Made by a program: the position numbers and the translations under genes. From the NCBI RefSeq assembly GCF_900112695.1, contig NZ_FOMT01000003.1, positions 310,001 through 374,000 of the forward strand: DNA of 64,000 nt, given 5' to 3'. This document shows positions 17,101 through 25,075 of this stretch, one piece after another. This DNA comes from Paenibacillus catalpae. GTDB taxonomy: Bacteria; Bacillota; Bacilli; Paenibacillales; Paenibacillaceae. The notes beneath the pieces are model-generated. The model did not search any database, was not told the DNA's origin, and was given only the letters and a program-made list of their open reading frames with translations. Positions within the stretch are counted from its first letter, which is position 1. Each line of letters starts with the position of its first letter.

Positions 17101-17142
17101 AGGGGATTGGGAGCGCAAGTATACGCTCCTATCCTCTTTTTT
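17101..17142 (+). terminator. Terminator after the giant repeat gene
   Basis: GGAGCG and CGCTCC form the core around an 8-base loop, extended by imperfect AGGGGAT/ATCCTCT pairing, then six T. It separates the giant gene from the downstream glycosyltransferase operon. Confidence 0.85.
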
Positions 17143-17272
17143 ATTTGGAGCGGGACAGACGTCTTGGAAGTTGTACAAATGCCGTTGCGCCAGCAGTCTG
17201 CATACATACTATGTGATGTACATCAAATCTTCTTTCACATTTTAATAGGCGTAAACTGAGGTGATTCAGTGG

Positions 17273-18091
17273 ATGAAACGCGCGGAGCGATTGATAGGCA
17301 GCCGGGCCGGTGGCCGATCGACGGAGTACGGGATCCCCGCTTCTTTCAAGCCTCATCCTAATCCGGTCGTATCGGTGATTATCCCTGTTATGAACGAAAA
17401 ATCGACCATCGGGCGCGTGATTCGCGAAGCTGCAAAAGTACATCCCCGGACAGAAGTCATTGTTGTTGCCAATGGTTCAACGGATGGTTCAATTGCAATT
17501 GCTAGAAAGATGGGAGCTAGAGTGCTGCAATATGATAAGCCTCTTGGTCATGACGTAGGCAGGACGATAGGGGCACTAGAGGCCAGAGGAGAGGTACTGC
17601 TCTTTATAGATGGAGATATGGTTATATCAGCTTCTCAATTACGCCCCTACATTCACGCCGTGAGAGAAAAAGGGGTAGACGCGGCATTAAACAACTATTC
17701 CGGTCCTGTCCGTAAGGCAAAGGTTCATAGTGTTGTACTGGCCAAACATGCCTTGAATGTTATTCTTCAAAGACCCGATCTGAAGGGCATATCGTTCACC
17801 GCCGTACCGCATGCGATTAGCCGCAGATGTCTGGATACGATAGGGGCTTCAGCCTTGTCTGTTCCTCCGCTGGCTCATGCGATGACTGTGAAACAGGGGC
17901 TTAAGGTAAGCGCGGTACACACCGTTAATGTCGGCAAAATAAATAAACCCCGGCCAGAGCGGGAGAAGAAAAATCCGCTCGAACGGTTAATTCTAGGCGA
18001 TCATTTGGAGGCGATCTATTGGCTGCTGTCATGCACAGATGAACGGGGCGGGTTCGAGGATCGGCTGCGTAAGCGCGAGATGGCCTTGTAA
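17273..18091 (+). CDS. GT2-family glycosyltransferase
   Basis: This 272-residue inverting GT-A enzyme begins its domain with [10 protein letters not shown], then has [10 protein letters not shown] and the metal-binding D-G-D-M motif. No membrane segment is seen. The frame is open from GTG 17261, but ATG 17273 has AGGTGA eight bases upstream and is preferred. It is the first gene of a run (17.3-24 kb) in which genes are mostly spaced by fewer than 110 bases or overlap, suggesting an operon. Being in line with a sugar nucleotidyltransferase and CgeB-like proteins, it probably builds a spore-surface glycan. Sugar and linkage are unknown. Confidence 0.85.
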   Translation: MKRAERLIGSRAGGRSTEYGIPASFKPHPNPVVSVIIPVMNEKSTIGRVIREAAKVHPRTEVIVVANGSTDGSIAIARKMGARVLQYDKPLGHDVGRTIGALEARGEVLLFIDGDMVISASQLRPYIHAVREKGVDAALNNYSGPVRKAKVHSVVLAKHALNVILQRPDLKGISFTAVPHAISRRCLDTIGASALSVPPLAHAMTVKQGLKVSAVHTVNVGKINKPRPEREKKNPLERLILGDHLEAIYWLLSCTDERGGFEDRLRKREMAL

Positions 18092-18119
18092 GTCTGCACA
18101 TGGTTAGGAGGATTGCACG

Positions 18120-18842
18120 ATGAAAGCTGTAATATTGGCAGGTGGAACCGGTTCGCGGCTAATGCCATTAACTTCTTATATCAATAAGCATATGCTGCCA
18201 ATCGGCAGACATCCGATGATCCATCACGGGATTCAAACCTTGCGTAAAGCAGGAATAAAGGAAATTCTAATCACTACTAACCGCCAGTCTGCAGGAATGT
18301 TTATTCAATATTTCGGCAGCGGTGAAGAGATGGCGGTGTCGCTTGCCTACCGGATTCAGGAAGGAGCCGGTGGCATTGCGGATGCCTTGCAGCTGGCAAG
18401 ACCGTTTATTGCTGATGGGGAGAAGTTCCTTGTTCTTCTGGGTGACAATTTATTCGAAGAGGATTTGACTCCTTATATTCATGAATTTCAACAGCAGCAA
18501 GACGGAGCGATGGTGCTTCTCAAGGAGGTAGACGATCCTCACCGGTACGGTATACCAATCTTTCATCCAAACGGTGCGATTAAACACATTGTAGAGAAGC
18601 CTGAAAAGCCGCAATCGAATCTATCGGTTACCGGTTTATATATGTATAGTTCCGATGTCTTCCAGCGGATCGAGAATATCAGCCCTTCAAGCAGAGGTGA
18701 GCTTGAGATTACGGATTTGAATAATCTGTACGCTGCTGCCGGTCTCTTAACCTACCGGACGTTGTCCGGCTGGTGGATGGATGCGGGGACATTCGAGTCA
18801 CTGAAGGAAGCATCCGCCCGATATTGGGATATAGAATACTAG
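18120..18842 (+). CDS. Sugar-phosphate nucleotidyltransferase (RmlA/SpsI-like)
   Basis: This 240-residue enzyme should activate a sugar 1-phosphate with an NTP to give the nucleotide-sugar donor for the neighbouring glycosyltransferases. It starts with the family motif L-A-G-G-T-G-S-R-L and P-L-T, followed by N-K-H-M-L-P-I; the L-G-D-N motif and V-E-K-P are intact. It is shorter than typical RmlA (about 290) and close to SpsI-like forms of spore polysaccharide loci. Glucose 1-phosphate thymidylyltransferase is the most likely activity. Start ATG 18120 follows TAGGAGG. The GTG start of the next gene lies 16 bases after its stop. Confidence 0.88.
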   Translation: MKAVILAGGTGSRLMPLTSYINKHMLPIGRHPMIHHGIQTLRKAGIKEILITTNRQSAGMFIQYFGSGEEMAVSLAYRIQEGAGGIADALQLARPFIADGEKFLVLLGDNLFEEDLTPYIHEFQQQQDGAMVLLKEVDDPHRYGIPIFHPNGAIKHIVEKPEKPQSNLSVTGLYMYSSDVFQRIENISPSSRGELEITDLNNLYAAAGLLTYRTLSGWWMDAGTFESLKEASARYWDIEY

Positions 18843-18858
18843 ACGGGAGAGATTATGA

Positions 18859-20211
18859 GTGAGACGCAAACCGCGGGGCATCCGTCGTCTCAAGCTCGCG
18901 CCATCGCAAGAGGGCAGGAGATCGGCCAACTATCAGGCCGGTTTGCAAGCGGGATACAATCAGGGACTACAGGCCGGTCAGAGCAGCTATCATTCTCTGT
19001 TCGAAGGAACGAGCATTATTATCCCGAGTTACAATCAAGTGGAGTATTTAAGAGGCTGCATCGACAGCATTATGGATAATACGGAGCAGCCTCATGAGAT
19101 TATTGTCATCGATAACGCATCCACAGACGGAACAGCCGAATATTTGGAGCAGCTGGACGGTCAAGTGCGTTACCGGGTGCTGGATCAGAATTACGGCTTT
19201 GCCGGCGCAGTGAATATGGGTCTGATGATGGCCAAAGGGACTACGATGGTCATCCTCAATAACGATACCTTAATGACGGATAACTGGCTTGGCAATTTGC
19301 TGATCTGTCTGCACAGCGATCCTAAGATTGGAATGGTAGGTCCTGTCACCAATTATATTAGCGGTGATCAGCAGATTAAAGTGCCTTATGAGAGTATCGA
19401 GGATATGCCTGAATTCGCCAGACTAAACAATATTTCCGATCCAAAGCGCTGGGAAAGAACAGACAGGCTGCCGGGCTTCTGCCTCTTGTTCCGCAGGGAG
19501 CTGTGGGAGCAAATCGGGTTCCTGGATGAAGGGTTCGAATTCGGGAACTACGAAGATGATGATTATAATATTCGGACCAGGCTGCTCGGCTACTCCCTTG
19601 TTATTGCAAGAGATTGTTTTATTCATCATTTCGGAAGCGTCAGCATCAAAGCGCTGGGAGATCAGCTGGAACAGGTGACCACCCGGAATATGGTTTATTA
19701 TATGACCAAATGGAATAACCCGTACGCATGGATTCATCAGGTTCGTGCAAGCGAGCCTCATATCCCTGCACTTGCCGCAAAGGGAGAAACAGCCTTTTAC
19801 CCGGAAGGTGTTGTTGTGAAGGGAATTGGAGCGCAAGCCTATTGGATCGAAAATGGGGTTAAACGTCCGATTGAAGGCGAGTGGTCCGGACCGGTTATAC
19901 GTCTGCCGCAAATTCTGATCCGCAGCTGGCCGATTGGCGATGCTCTTGCTGCCGGAGAAGCGGTATCCAAATGGCATTCGCTGCATTCCGTTCACAATGG
20001 CGCGCCATTGCATGGTCAGATCGCAAGCGGGCTGGACGGCTTCCTGTATTATCTGCAGAATGGCACGAAGCGGAAGATTATTACCGAAGCGGCGTCTGTC
20101 GCCTGGTACTTGCATGAGAGGGCCAAATATCCGCTGACGGTGGAACAGCTGCAGGCAATGCCGGAAGGGCTGCCTCTTATTCCTCCGGTCAAACTTCGTC
20201 AGGCTTTATAA
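18859..20211 (+). CDS. GT2 glycosyltransferase with N-terminal glycine-repeat tag
   Basis: This 450-residue protein has three parts. A basic N-terminus is followed by a tag at residues 25-40 built of four tetrads YQAG-LQAG-YNQG-LQAG. A GT2 domain (about 52-300) has S-I-I-I-P-S-Y-N-Q, D-N-A-S-T-D-G and the N-N-D-T metal site. A C-terminal region contains two similar Y-W-I-E-N-G-V-K-R-P-I / Y-Y-L-Q-N-G-T-K-R-K-I modules, perhaps sugar-binding. The start is GTG 18859 with GGGAGAG seven bases upstream; an ATG at 18855 opens a different, short frame. The same tetrad tag occurs in three later genes of the cluster. It likely extends a spore-surface glycan. Confidence 0.85.
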   Translation: MRRKPRGIRRLKLAPSQEGRRSANYQAGLQAGYNQGLQAGQSSYHSLFEGTSIIIPSYNQVEYLRGCIDSIMDNTEQPHEIIVIDNASTDGTAEYLEQLDGQVRYRVLDQNYGFAGAVNMGLMMAKGTTMVILNNDTLMTDNWLGNLLICLHSDPKIGMVGPVTNYISGDQQIKVPYESIEDMPEFARLNNISDPKRWERTDRLPGFCLLFRRELWEQIGFLDEGFEFGNYEDDDYNIRTRLLGYSLVIARDCFIHHFGSVSIKALGDQLEQVTTRNMVYYMTKWNNPYAWIHQVRASEPHIPALAAKGETAFYPEGVVVKGIGAQAYWIENGVKRPIEGEWSGPVIRLPQILIRSWPIGDALAAGEAVSKWHSLHSVHNGAPLHGQIASGLDGFLYYLQNGTKRKIITEAASVAWYLHERAKYPLTVEQLQAMPEGLPLIPPVKLRQAL

Positions 20212-20312
20212 GCTTTGGCTTTCCTGCTGCAAGTATCACCCGTTTTCGATGATGCATATGCTGGTATGACGACAACTGAACAGAGATGTTTTTGGCTGCA
20301 GAGGAGGGATTT

Positions 20313-20603
20313 GTGTTGCAGCAGATCGTAAACGAAATTATTGAACATTTATCTCATTCCCATAATCAAATGGCTCGTATGATCGATTCGAAGCGCCATG
20401 TTGTTGTAAGAATGGCTGAGGTTGTAAAGGCCATTCCCGACAACAATCCGAACTTCGGGGGCACGGAAGGGCTGCTCACGAACACGCAATCCCTGCTTGG
20501 GGGAATTGTTTCTTATTTGAACACGATTGCCGAATTGCAAGAGACCCTTGCAGCACAGCTGACGTTTACCGTTCGCGAACTACGCCTCGAGGAAGAAGAG
20601 TGA
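20313..20603 (+). CDS. Small helical protein of unknown function (spore cluster)
   Basis: This protein of about 96 residues is predicted to be mainly helical, with an acidic end (R-L-E-E-E-E). I do not recognise the family. The frame is open from 20286, but the GGAGGGA ribosome-binding site at about 20301-20307 points to GTG 20313 (or TTG 20316). It contains N-N-P-N-F-G-G-T-E-G-L and a long amphipathic region with many Gln and Leu. It is followed after 24 bases by a second small helical protein, and both are flanked by glycosyltransferase genes. A structural or adaptor role at the spore surface is inference only. Confidence 0.65.
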   Translation: MLQQIVNEIIEHLSHSHNQMARMIDSKRHVVVRMAEVVKAIPDNNPNFGGTEGLLTNTQSLLGGIVSYLNTIAELQETLAAQLTFTVRELRLEEEE

Positions 20604-20627
20604 ACGGCCGGAAGGAGGATGTTTGTC

Positions 20628-20966
20628 ATGAATAGGGAGCAGGCTTATCGACGCATGCTTGGCGCAACAGCCAATATGCAGTGGAATATTGCGATGATGC
20701 TGGAGGCCAAAGCCGAAGAAGCAGAAAAAGCGCGCCATTGGATATGCAATCATATCACAGCGGCATCCTTCCTTGGCGATCAGACGCAGATCAAACAGAC
20801 TGCCCAAATCAACGAACAGGTTATCGAAGTATTGGACGGCGTGAACAAAATGAGCCAAGGGATTCTCTCCGTTATGAAATCCGTATTGCCTAGATCAAAT
20901 GATGGCGGAGGCGATGATGACGGGGATGACGAAGAGATGCTGTTCGGCATGGGTGATATGAATTGA
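20628..20966 (+). CDS. Small helical protein with acidic tail, unknown function
   Basis: This 112-residue protein has a helical, Met/Ala/Glu-rich body and a tail rich in Asp and Gly (D-G-G-G-D-D-D-G-D-D-E-E, about residues 90-104). The start at ATG 20628 is set by AAGGAGG nine bases upstream; the in-frame ATG 20619 touches the ribosome-binding site. The stop overlaps the next start by four bases (TTGA). No known family is recognised. The acidic tail may interact with the very basic protein encoded at 21277, which is speculation from charge. Confidence 0.65.
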   Translation: MNREQAYRRMLGATANMQWNIAMMLEAKAEEAEKARHWICNHITAASFLGDQTQIKQTAQINEQVIEVLDGVNKMSQGILSVMKSVLPRSNDGGGDDDGDDEEMLFGMGDMN

Positions 20967-21280
20967 ATACGATCACGCAAAGAGAACAGGAAGTGAAGCT
21001 GCAGCTTCTCTCTTCCCTCGCCAGAAGCCAAACCGCCCTTGCCCGCATTCTGGATAGTATAGCCGGCATATCGGAGGCTTCCCCGGAGCTTGCCAGAAGT
21101 ATTGCCGAGAATGTGAAACTATTGACATCCATGCAGAAGAATATAGCGGAATCCGTAACGGGGCTGACCATGCGCCATAAGCCAATGAAGCATGGAAGCC
21201 CCGGCGGTCCATGGCTTAATGCAAGAATTATCAGAAACCTCAAGATAAAGACGTCATTGCGAAGGAGGCGTTTGATATGA
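20963..21280 (+). CDS. Small helical protein with basic tail, unknown function
   Basis: This 105-residue protein has an N-terminal helical half resembling its two upstream neighbours in composition and length (Gln/Leu/Ala/Ser helices), and ends in a basic stretch K-T-S-L-R-R-R-R. It starts at TTG 20963 inside the previous stop, with GGGTGAT upstream, and its own stop overlaps the next ATG (ATGA). The overlaps argue for stoichiometric co-translation of the set 20628-21564. The family is not recognised. Confidence 0.65.
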   Translation: MNTITQREQEVKLQLLSSLARSQTALARILDSIAGISEASPELARSIAENVKLLTSMQKNIAESVTGLTMRHKPMKHGSPGGPWLNARIIRNLKIKTSLRRRRLI

Positions 21281-21564
21281 AAAAGAAGATTGCTTCTGCA
21301 GCCAAACGAAAAACCAAACGCAAGCCTCATGTCCGTACCAAACGCAAATTGAGCGGAGCACGAAAGACGACAAGCAAGAAGTCAGGCAAAGGCGCGATGA
21401 GCCGCCGGAAGTCATCGGTCAGAAAAAGAAGAAGAAAAAGCGCAAGCTTTGATCCCGTCAGCTATGATGACGGTTTTAACCAGACCTATAATGACGGTTA
21501 TAACGCCGGATTTGCCAAAGGCTTCGAAGACGGGCACCAGATTGCCTATGAGACGCAGGTTTAA
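21277..21564 (+). CDS. Very basic small protein with glycine-repeat tag
   Basis: Of the 95 residues, the first 57 are almost entirely Lys, Arg, Ser, Thr and Ala, like a histone tail or the basic coat protein CotG. Residues 63-86 are a tag of six tetrads ending YNDG-YNAG-FAKG-FEDG, where only the second tetrad lacks its Gly. The tag is the same type found in the GT2 at 18859 and both CgeB-like proteins. ATG 21277 overlaps the preceding stop, and AAGGAGG lies 8-14 bases upstream. A scaffold that binds polyanions and recruits tagged enzymes is a plausible inference. I know of no named family. Confidence 0.7.
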   Translation: MKKKIASAAKRKTKRKPHVRTKRKLSGARKTTSKKSGKGAMSRRKSSVRKRRRKSASFDPVSYDDGFNQTYNDGYNAGFAKGFEDGHQIAYETQV

Positions 21565-21676
21565 TTGCAACTTACGATAGAGGTCTTAGATCTGCCTTGT
21601 TCATGCCCGGGATGGACAAATCAGGATTAAGGCTTTTTTTGTATAACGACGAGAAGCGGGCAGGTGAGTGGGAACT

Positions 21677-22774
21677 TTGGATACGGCAGCAGCTTCCTTC
21701 CAACAGGGCAGGCAGCATGGTTATTCAGCCGGATTTCATGCAGGATGGCGGGATGGAGCCTGCGAATGGGTAAAGTCGTCTCCCGTAGCTCCGATGCCGG
21801 AGCTCATGCCACTGCGTGTACTCTATATTCCGCAAGGGTCCTTAGGTTTTGAATCGATTGATTCCGGTATTGTCCAGGCGCTGCAGAGATGTGTCAGCGA
21901 GGTGCATCTGGGTTCGCAGGAAGGTTTGCTCCAGCAGGCTGCAGCCATTCAACCGGATATCATGCTTGTACTGAACGGACTTTACACCTTCCCGCCGGAT
22001 CATCTGGAACAAATAGATGCAATCCGAGCACTCGGGATCAAGACGGTCATCTGGTTTGTGGATGACCCGTATATGACGGCTCACACCGTGCAAATCGCAC
22101 CGCATTATGATGTTGTGTTAACCCATGAACGAGGCACGGTAGAGCTGTATCAGCAGCAAGGCTGCCCGCAGGTGTTTCATTTGCCGCTCGCGGTGAATGA
22201 CGCCGTATTCCGGCCGTTTCGGGCAGAAAAGCAATATCAATATGAGGTTTGTTTTATAGGAGTAGCCTTCTGGAACCGGGTAGAGCTGATCGATTCCATT
22301 GCCGAGCAACTGTCCCGCCGGAAGCTGTTTATTGCCGGGGGGCATTGGGATCGTCTGCAGCGTTATTCGCTGCTCAAGCCTTATATCCATTTGGACGGCA
22401 TTACACCTGAAGCAGCCGCCCATTATTATAACGGCTCCAAGATTGTGATTAATCTGCATCGTACAGACGTACCCGGGAAAGACAATCAGATTGATGCCCA
22501 AATGCCGGGACTGTCGATCAATCCAAGGACGTATGATGTATCGGCCTGCGCAACGCTGCAACTAACGGATATTCGGGATGATCTTATGACCCAGTACCGT
22601 CCAGGCTACGAGATTGAGACTTACAACGGCGCACAGGAGCTGGTGGAGAAGATTGATTATTATTTATCCCATGAGGAAGAACGGCTCCGTATTGCGATGA
22701 GAGGGATGTACCGGACTTTGCGCGATCATACGATGACTACGCGAATGGCTGTGTTATTGAATTTATTGAAGTAG
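21677..22774 (+). CDS. CgeB-like spore glycosyltransferase with N-terminal tag (copy 1)
   Basis: This protein of about 365 residues belongs to the CgeB type. In Bacillus, CgeB is made late in the mother cell and affects the outer spore surface; the family looks like GT-B transferases. Visible parts are an N-terminal tag (FQQG-RQHG-YSAG-FHAG and a fifth tetrad W-R-D-G), an L-R-V-L-Y-I-P domain start, V-I-W-F-V-D-D-P-Y, H-L-P-L-A-V-N near the middle and a C-terminal Y-N-G-A-Q-E-L-V-E-K-I block. The frame is open from GTG 21668, which touches the AGGTGA site; TTG 21677 has proper nine-base spacing and is chosen. It lies 11 bases before a paralog. Confidence 0.8.
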   Translation: MDTAAASFQQGRQHGYSAGFHAGWRDGACEWVKSSPVAPMPELMPLRVLYIPQGSLGFESIDSGIVQALQRCVSEVHLGSQEGLLQQAAAIQPDIMLVLNGLYTFPPDHLEQIDAIRALGIKTVIWFVDDPYMTAHTVQIAPHYDVVLTHERGTVELYQQQGCPQVFHLPLAVNDAVFRPFRAEKQYQYEVCFIGVAFWNRVELIDSIAEQLSRRKLFIAGGHWDRLQRYSLLKPYIHLDGITPEAAAHYYNGSKIVINLHRTDVPGKDNQIDAQMPGLSINPRTYDVSACATLQLTDIRDDLMTQYRPGYEIETYNGAQELVEKIDYYLSHEEERLRIAMRGMYRTLRDHTMTTRMAVLLNLLK

Positions 22775-22785
22775 GAGTGACGAAT

Positions 22786-23955
22786 ATGGCGCCAGGACTC
22801 AAAAGGAAGACTGATGAGGAGGCTGGACGAGCGGCAGGTTACCAAATGGGATGGGAGCATGGATACTGGTATGGGCTATGCGATGAGGCGATCAGCCGTA
22901 TTCCGCAGGTCAATAAAGTATGGCCAATCCACGTGATGTACGTGGAAACGGGCAAAGGCTTTCCTTATTCCCCTATTGATGAAGCCGTAAAGGAGACCTT
23001 AGCTTCCCTAGTACAGCGGTTAACGGTCGTGAACGGCACGCAGCCGGTGGCGGAGCTTGCGATTGCTGACCGGCCGGATATGGTTATTGTGCTTGACGGG
23101 CTGCAGTTTGATGTCGGGCAGATTGCGGCTCTTAGGAATAACGGCATCCGTACAGCGATTTGGCTCACCGATGATCCTTATTATATGGACATTACAACTT
23201 CCATCGTCCCGCATTATGACACGGTGTTCACGCTGGAGAGAAATGCAGTGGACTATTATAAACAGCTTGGCTGTCAGAACGTCCATTATCTCCCTTTCTG
23301 CTTTCATCCCGCGCAATATCGCCCGACCAATCCCGACCGCTCCAGCCATAAGGAAATTACGTTTATTGGTTCTGCCTACTTGAACAGGGTTAACTATTTC
23401 AATGAATTAACTCCTTATTTGGCGGGGAAAAACACATTAATATCCGGCATATGGTGGGACCGATTAACCAAATATGATCTTCTCCGCTCCAAAATCAAGC
23501 TGAATCACTGGATGGGGCCGACAGACACGGCTCTCACTTATAATGCTTCCAAAATCGTTATTAATATGCATCGGGCCCATGATGATGCCCTGTATAACAG
23601 CAACAGAATCGGATTAACGGCGGTCTCGCCAAATCCGCGTACGTTCGAGATTGCAGCTTGCGCTGTTCTCCAGGTATGCGACAGCCGCGACGATCTCGCT
23701 TCGTTTTTCACGCCTGGGGTGGAGATCGTCACGTATTCCTCGCCGGCCGAGCTGGTGGAGAAGATGGAGTATTACCTGAAGCACGAGGATGAGAGGAAAC
23801 AAATCGCCCTTCGCGGCATGTACAGGGCGTTCCGGGATCATACGTATGCGAACCGCCTTCATGCGATGCTGTCGATCTTATTCCCTACTCCGGCCCCCCC
23901 ACCATTTCCGGCTCCATTAGATGGACCAGCGGAGCAGAACGCCGGACTGGGTTAA
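22786..23955 (+). CDS. CgeB-like spore glycosyltransferase with N-terminal tag (copy 2)
   Basis: This 389-residue paralog of the preceding protein shares the I-W-L-T-D-D-P-Y block, the H-Y-L-P-F-C-F-H-P segment, S-K-I-V-I-N and the C-terminal P-A-E-L-V-E-K-M-E-Y-Y-L-K-H-E. Its N-terminus again carries five tetrads, RAAG-YQMG-WEHG-YWYG after E-E-A-G, at residues 11-30. ATG 22786 is chosen because TAGGAG lies eight bases upstream; the in-frame GTG 22777 overlaps that site. The last 39 bases overlap the end of the convergent fabH gene, so its Pro/Ala-rich C-terminus shares DNA with the other strand. The two copies look like a tandem duplication that has diverged. Confidence 0.8.
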   Translation: MAPGLKRKTDEEAGRAAGYQMGWEHGYWYGLCDEAISRIPQVNKVWPIHVMYVETGKGFPYSPIDEAVKETLASLVQRLTVVNGTQPVAELAIADRPDMVIVLDGLQFDVGQIAALRNNGIRTAIWLTDDPYYMDITTSIVPHYDTVFTLERNAVDYYKQLGCQNVHYLPFCFHPAQYRPTNPDRSSHKEITFIGSAYLNRVNYFNELTPYLAGKNTLISGIWWDRLTKYDLLRSKIKLNHWMGPTDTALTYNASKIVINMHRAHDDALYNSNRIGLTAVSPNPRTFEIAACAVLQVCDSRDDLASFFTPGVEIVTYSSPAELVEKMEYYLKHEDERKQIALRGMYRAFRDHTYANRLHAMLSILFPTPAPPPFPAPLDGPAEQNAGLG

Positions 23956-24906
23956 TCCGCCGCCAAAACCATAGAGCAGCAGCAAATGTCCGGGCAACAC
24001 ACGGCCGTCACGGACAGCGGCATCAAGAGCAAGCGGAATGGATGCTGCAGATGTATTGCCGTAATGCTCAATGCTCGACAAAGCCTGCTGCTCGCTTATG
24101 CCGGTCCGTTCGCATAACGCGTCAATGATCCGCTGATTCGCGTTGTGCGGAACGAACCAGTTAATACTGGACGGAGTATAACCGCTGTCTTGCAATAATC
24201 CGGTAATTCCCTCAGATACATGGGTAAGCGCCCATTTGTATACTTCCCGGCCATTTTGTACAATGCGGCTGGTTGTATCTATATCTGCAGCGTTAATGAC
24301 AGGGGACAAGCCGCTCCGGTAGACATGATGTCCGCCTGCGCCGTCTGTTTGGGCAGAGACCGCCAGAATATCGCCTGTGGCTCCCGCCTCCATCAATATG
24401 GCGCCAGCCCCGTCGCCAAACAGGATGCAGGTCGTACGGTCCTCGTAGTTCGTTACCTTGGACAAGGTTTCTCCGCCAATGACAAGAATCTTACGGTAAA
24501 CACCGGAGAGGAGCAAACCATTCGCCAATTGAATCGCGGAAGTAAAGCCGGCGCAGGCTGCCTGAATATCAATCGCTCCGCAATGCGTGATGCCTAGTGC
24601 GGCCTGCACTTGAGCGGCAACGCTTGGGATCACATTATCCGGCGTAGAAGTGGCAACAATAATGTAGTCGACATCCTCAAGGTTAACCCCATACCGTTCC
24701 TGCATATTTCGAATTGCCCGAATACATAAGTCACTTGTGAACTGATCGTCTGCTGCAATGCGGCGTTCACGGATTCCGGTACGCTGCACGATCCATTCAT
24801 CGGAAGTCTCAACGATGTGTTCCAAATCAACGTTCGATAAAATTTTGTCAGGTGTATAAGTGCCGATGGCTGTAATTGCTGCATTGGAGTGCAACTGCTT
24901 TTCCAT
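23917..24906 (-). CDS. fabH: 3-oxoacyl-ACP synthase III (KAS III)
   Basis: This 329-residue enzyme condenses acetyl- or branched acyl-CoA with malonyl-ACP to start fatty acid synthesis. The catalytic triad is visible: Cys in Q-A-A-C-A-G-F near residue 113, His in W-F-V-P-H-N-A-N-Q, and Asn in E-H-Y-G-N-T-S. Length and order fit FabH. Start ATG 24906 is preceded by GAGGAG. A FapR operator lies 26-44 bases upstream of the start, so malonyl-CoA-responsive control is very likely. It ends inside the convergent cgeB-like gene (39-base overlap). A second fabH elsewhere in the genome is possible, as in Bacillus. Confidence 0.95.
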   Translation of the reverse strand: MEKQLHSNAAITAIGTYTPDKILSNVDLEHIVETSDEWIVQRTGIRERRIAADDQFTSDLCIRAIRNMQERYGVNLEDVDYIIVATSTPDNVIPSVAAQVQAALGITHCGAIDIQAACAGFTSAIQLANGLLLSGVYRKILVIGGETLSKVTNYEDRTTCILFGDGAGAILMEAGATGDILAVSAQTDGAGGHHVYRSGLSPVINAADIDTTSRIVQNGREVYKWALTHVSEGITGLLQDSGYTPSSINWFVPHNANQRIIDALCERTGISEQQALSSIEHYGNTSAASIPLALDAAVRDGRVLPGHLLLLYGFGGGLTQSGVLLRWSI

Positions 24907-24931
24907 GGTAAACAGCTCCTCTATTTTCTTT

Positions 24932-24950
24932 ATTAGTACCTGGTTCTAAT
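24932..24950 (-). promoter_or_regulatory. FapR operator upstream of fabH
   Basis: ATTAGTACCTGGTTCTAAT is a near-perfect inverted repeat and agrees with the known FapR recognition sequence of Gram-positive lipid genes (TTAGTACC-tRGT-nnTAAT type). Its position just before fabH matches the FapR regulon of Bacillus. Confidence 0.85.
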
Positions 24951-25075
24951 ACTTGATATTAAATTACTGAAATGGAGCGGATTTGTCAAGCGGCATATTG
25001 GATAGGTTCCTCGTATCCGAGCACAATAAGTGACGGGTCAAAGCCTAACCAAACGAATGGAGGAGTGGCCAGTTC

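Noticed and set aside
17200..17225. GCATACATACTATG before the GT2 gene as a sporulation promoter
   Set aside because: It resembles sigma-E/sigma-K -10 elements, but no acceptable -35 lies at the required distance.
18855..19079. ATG-initiated 74-codon frame overlapping the GT2 start
   Set aside because: The GT2 frame starts four bases later at GTG, has the better spaced ribosome-binding site and carries the conserved tag and transferase domain.
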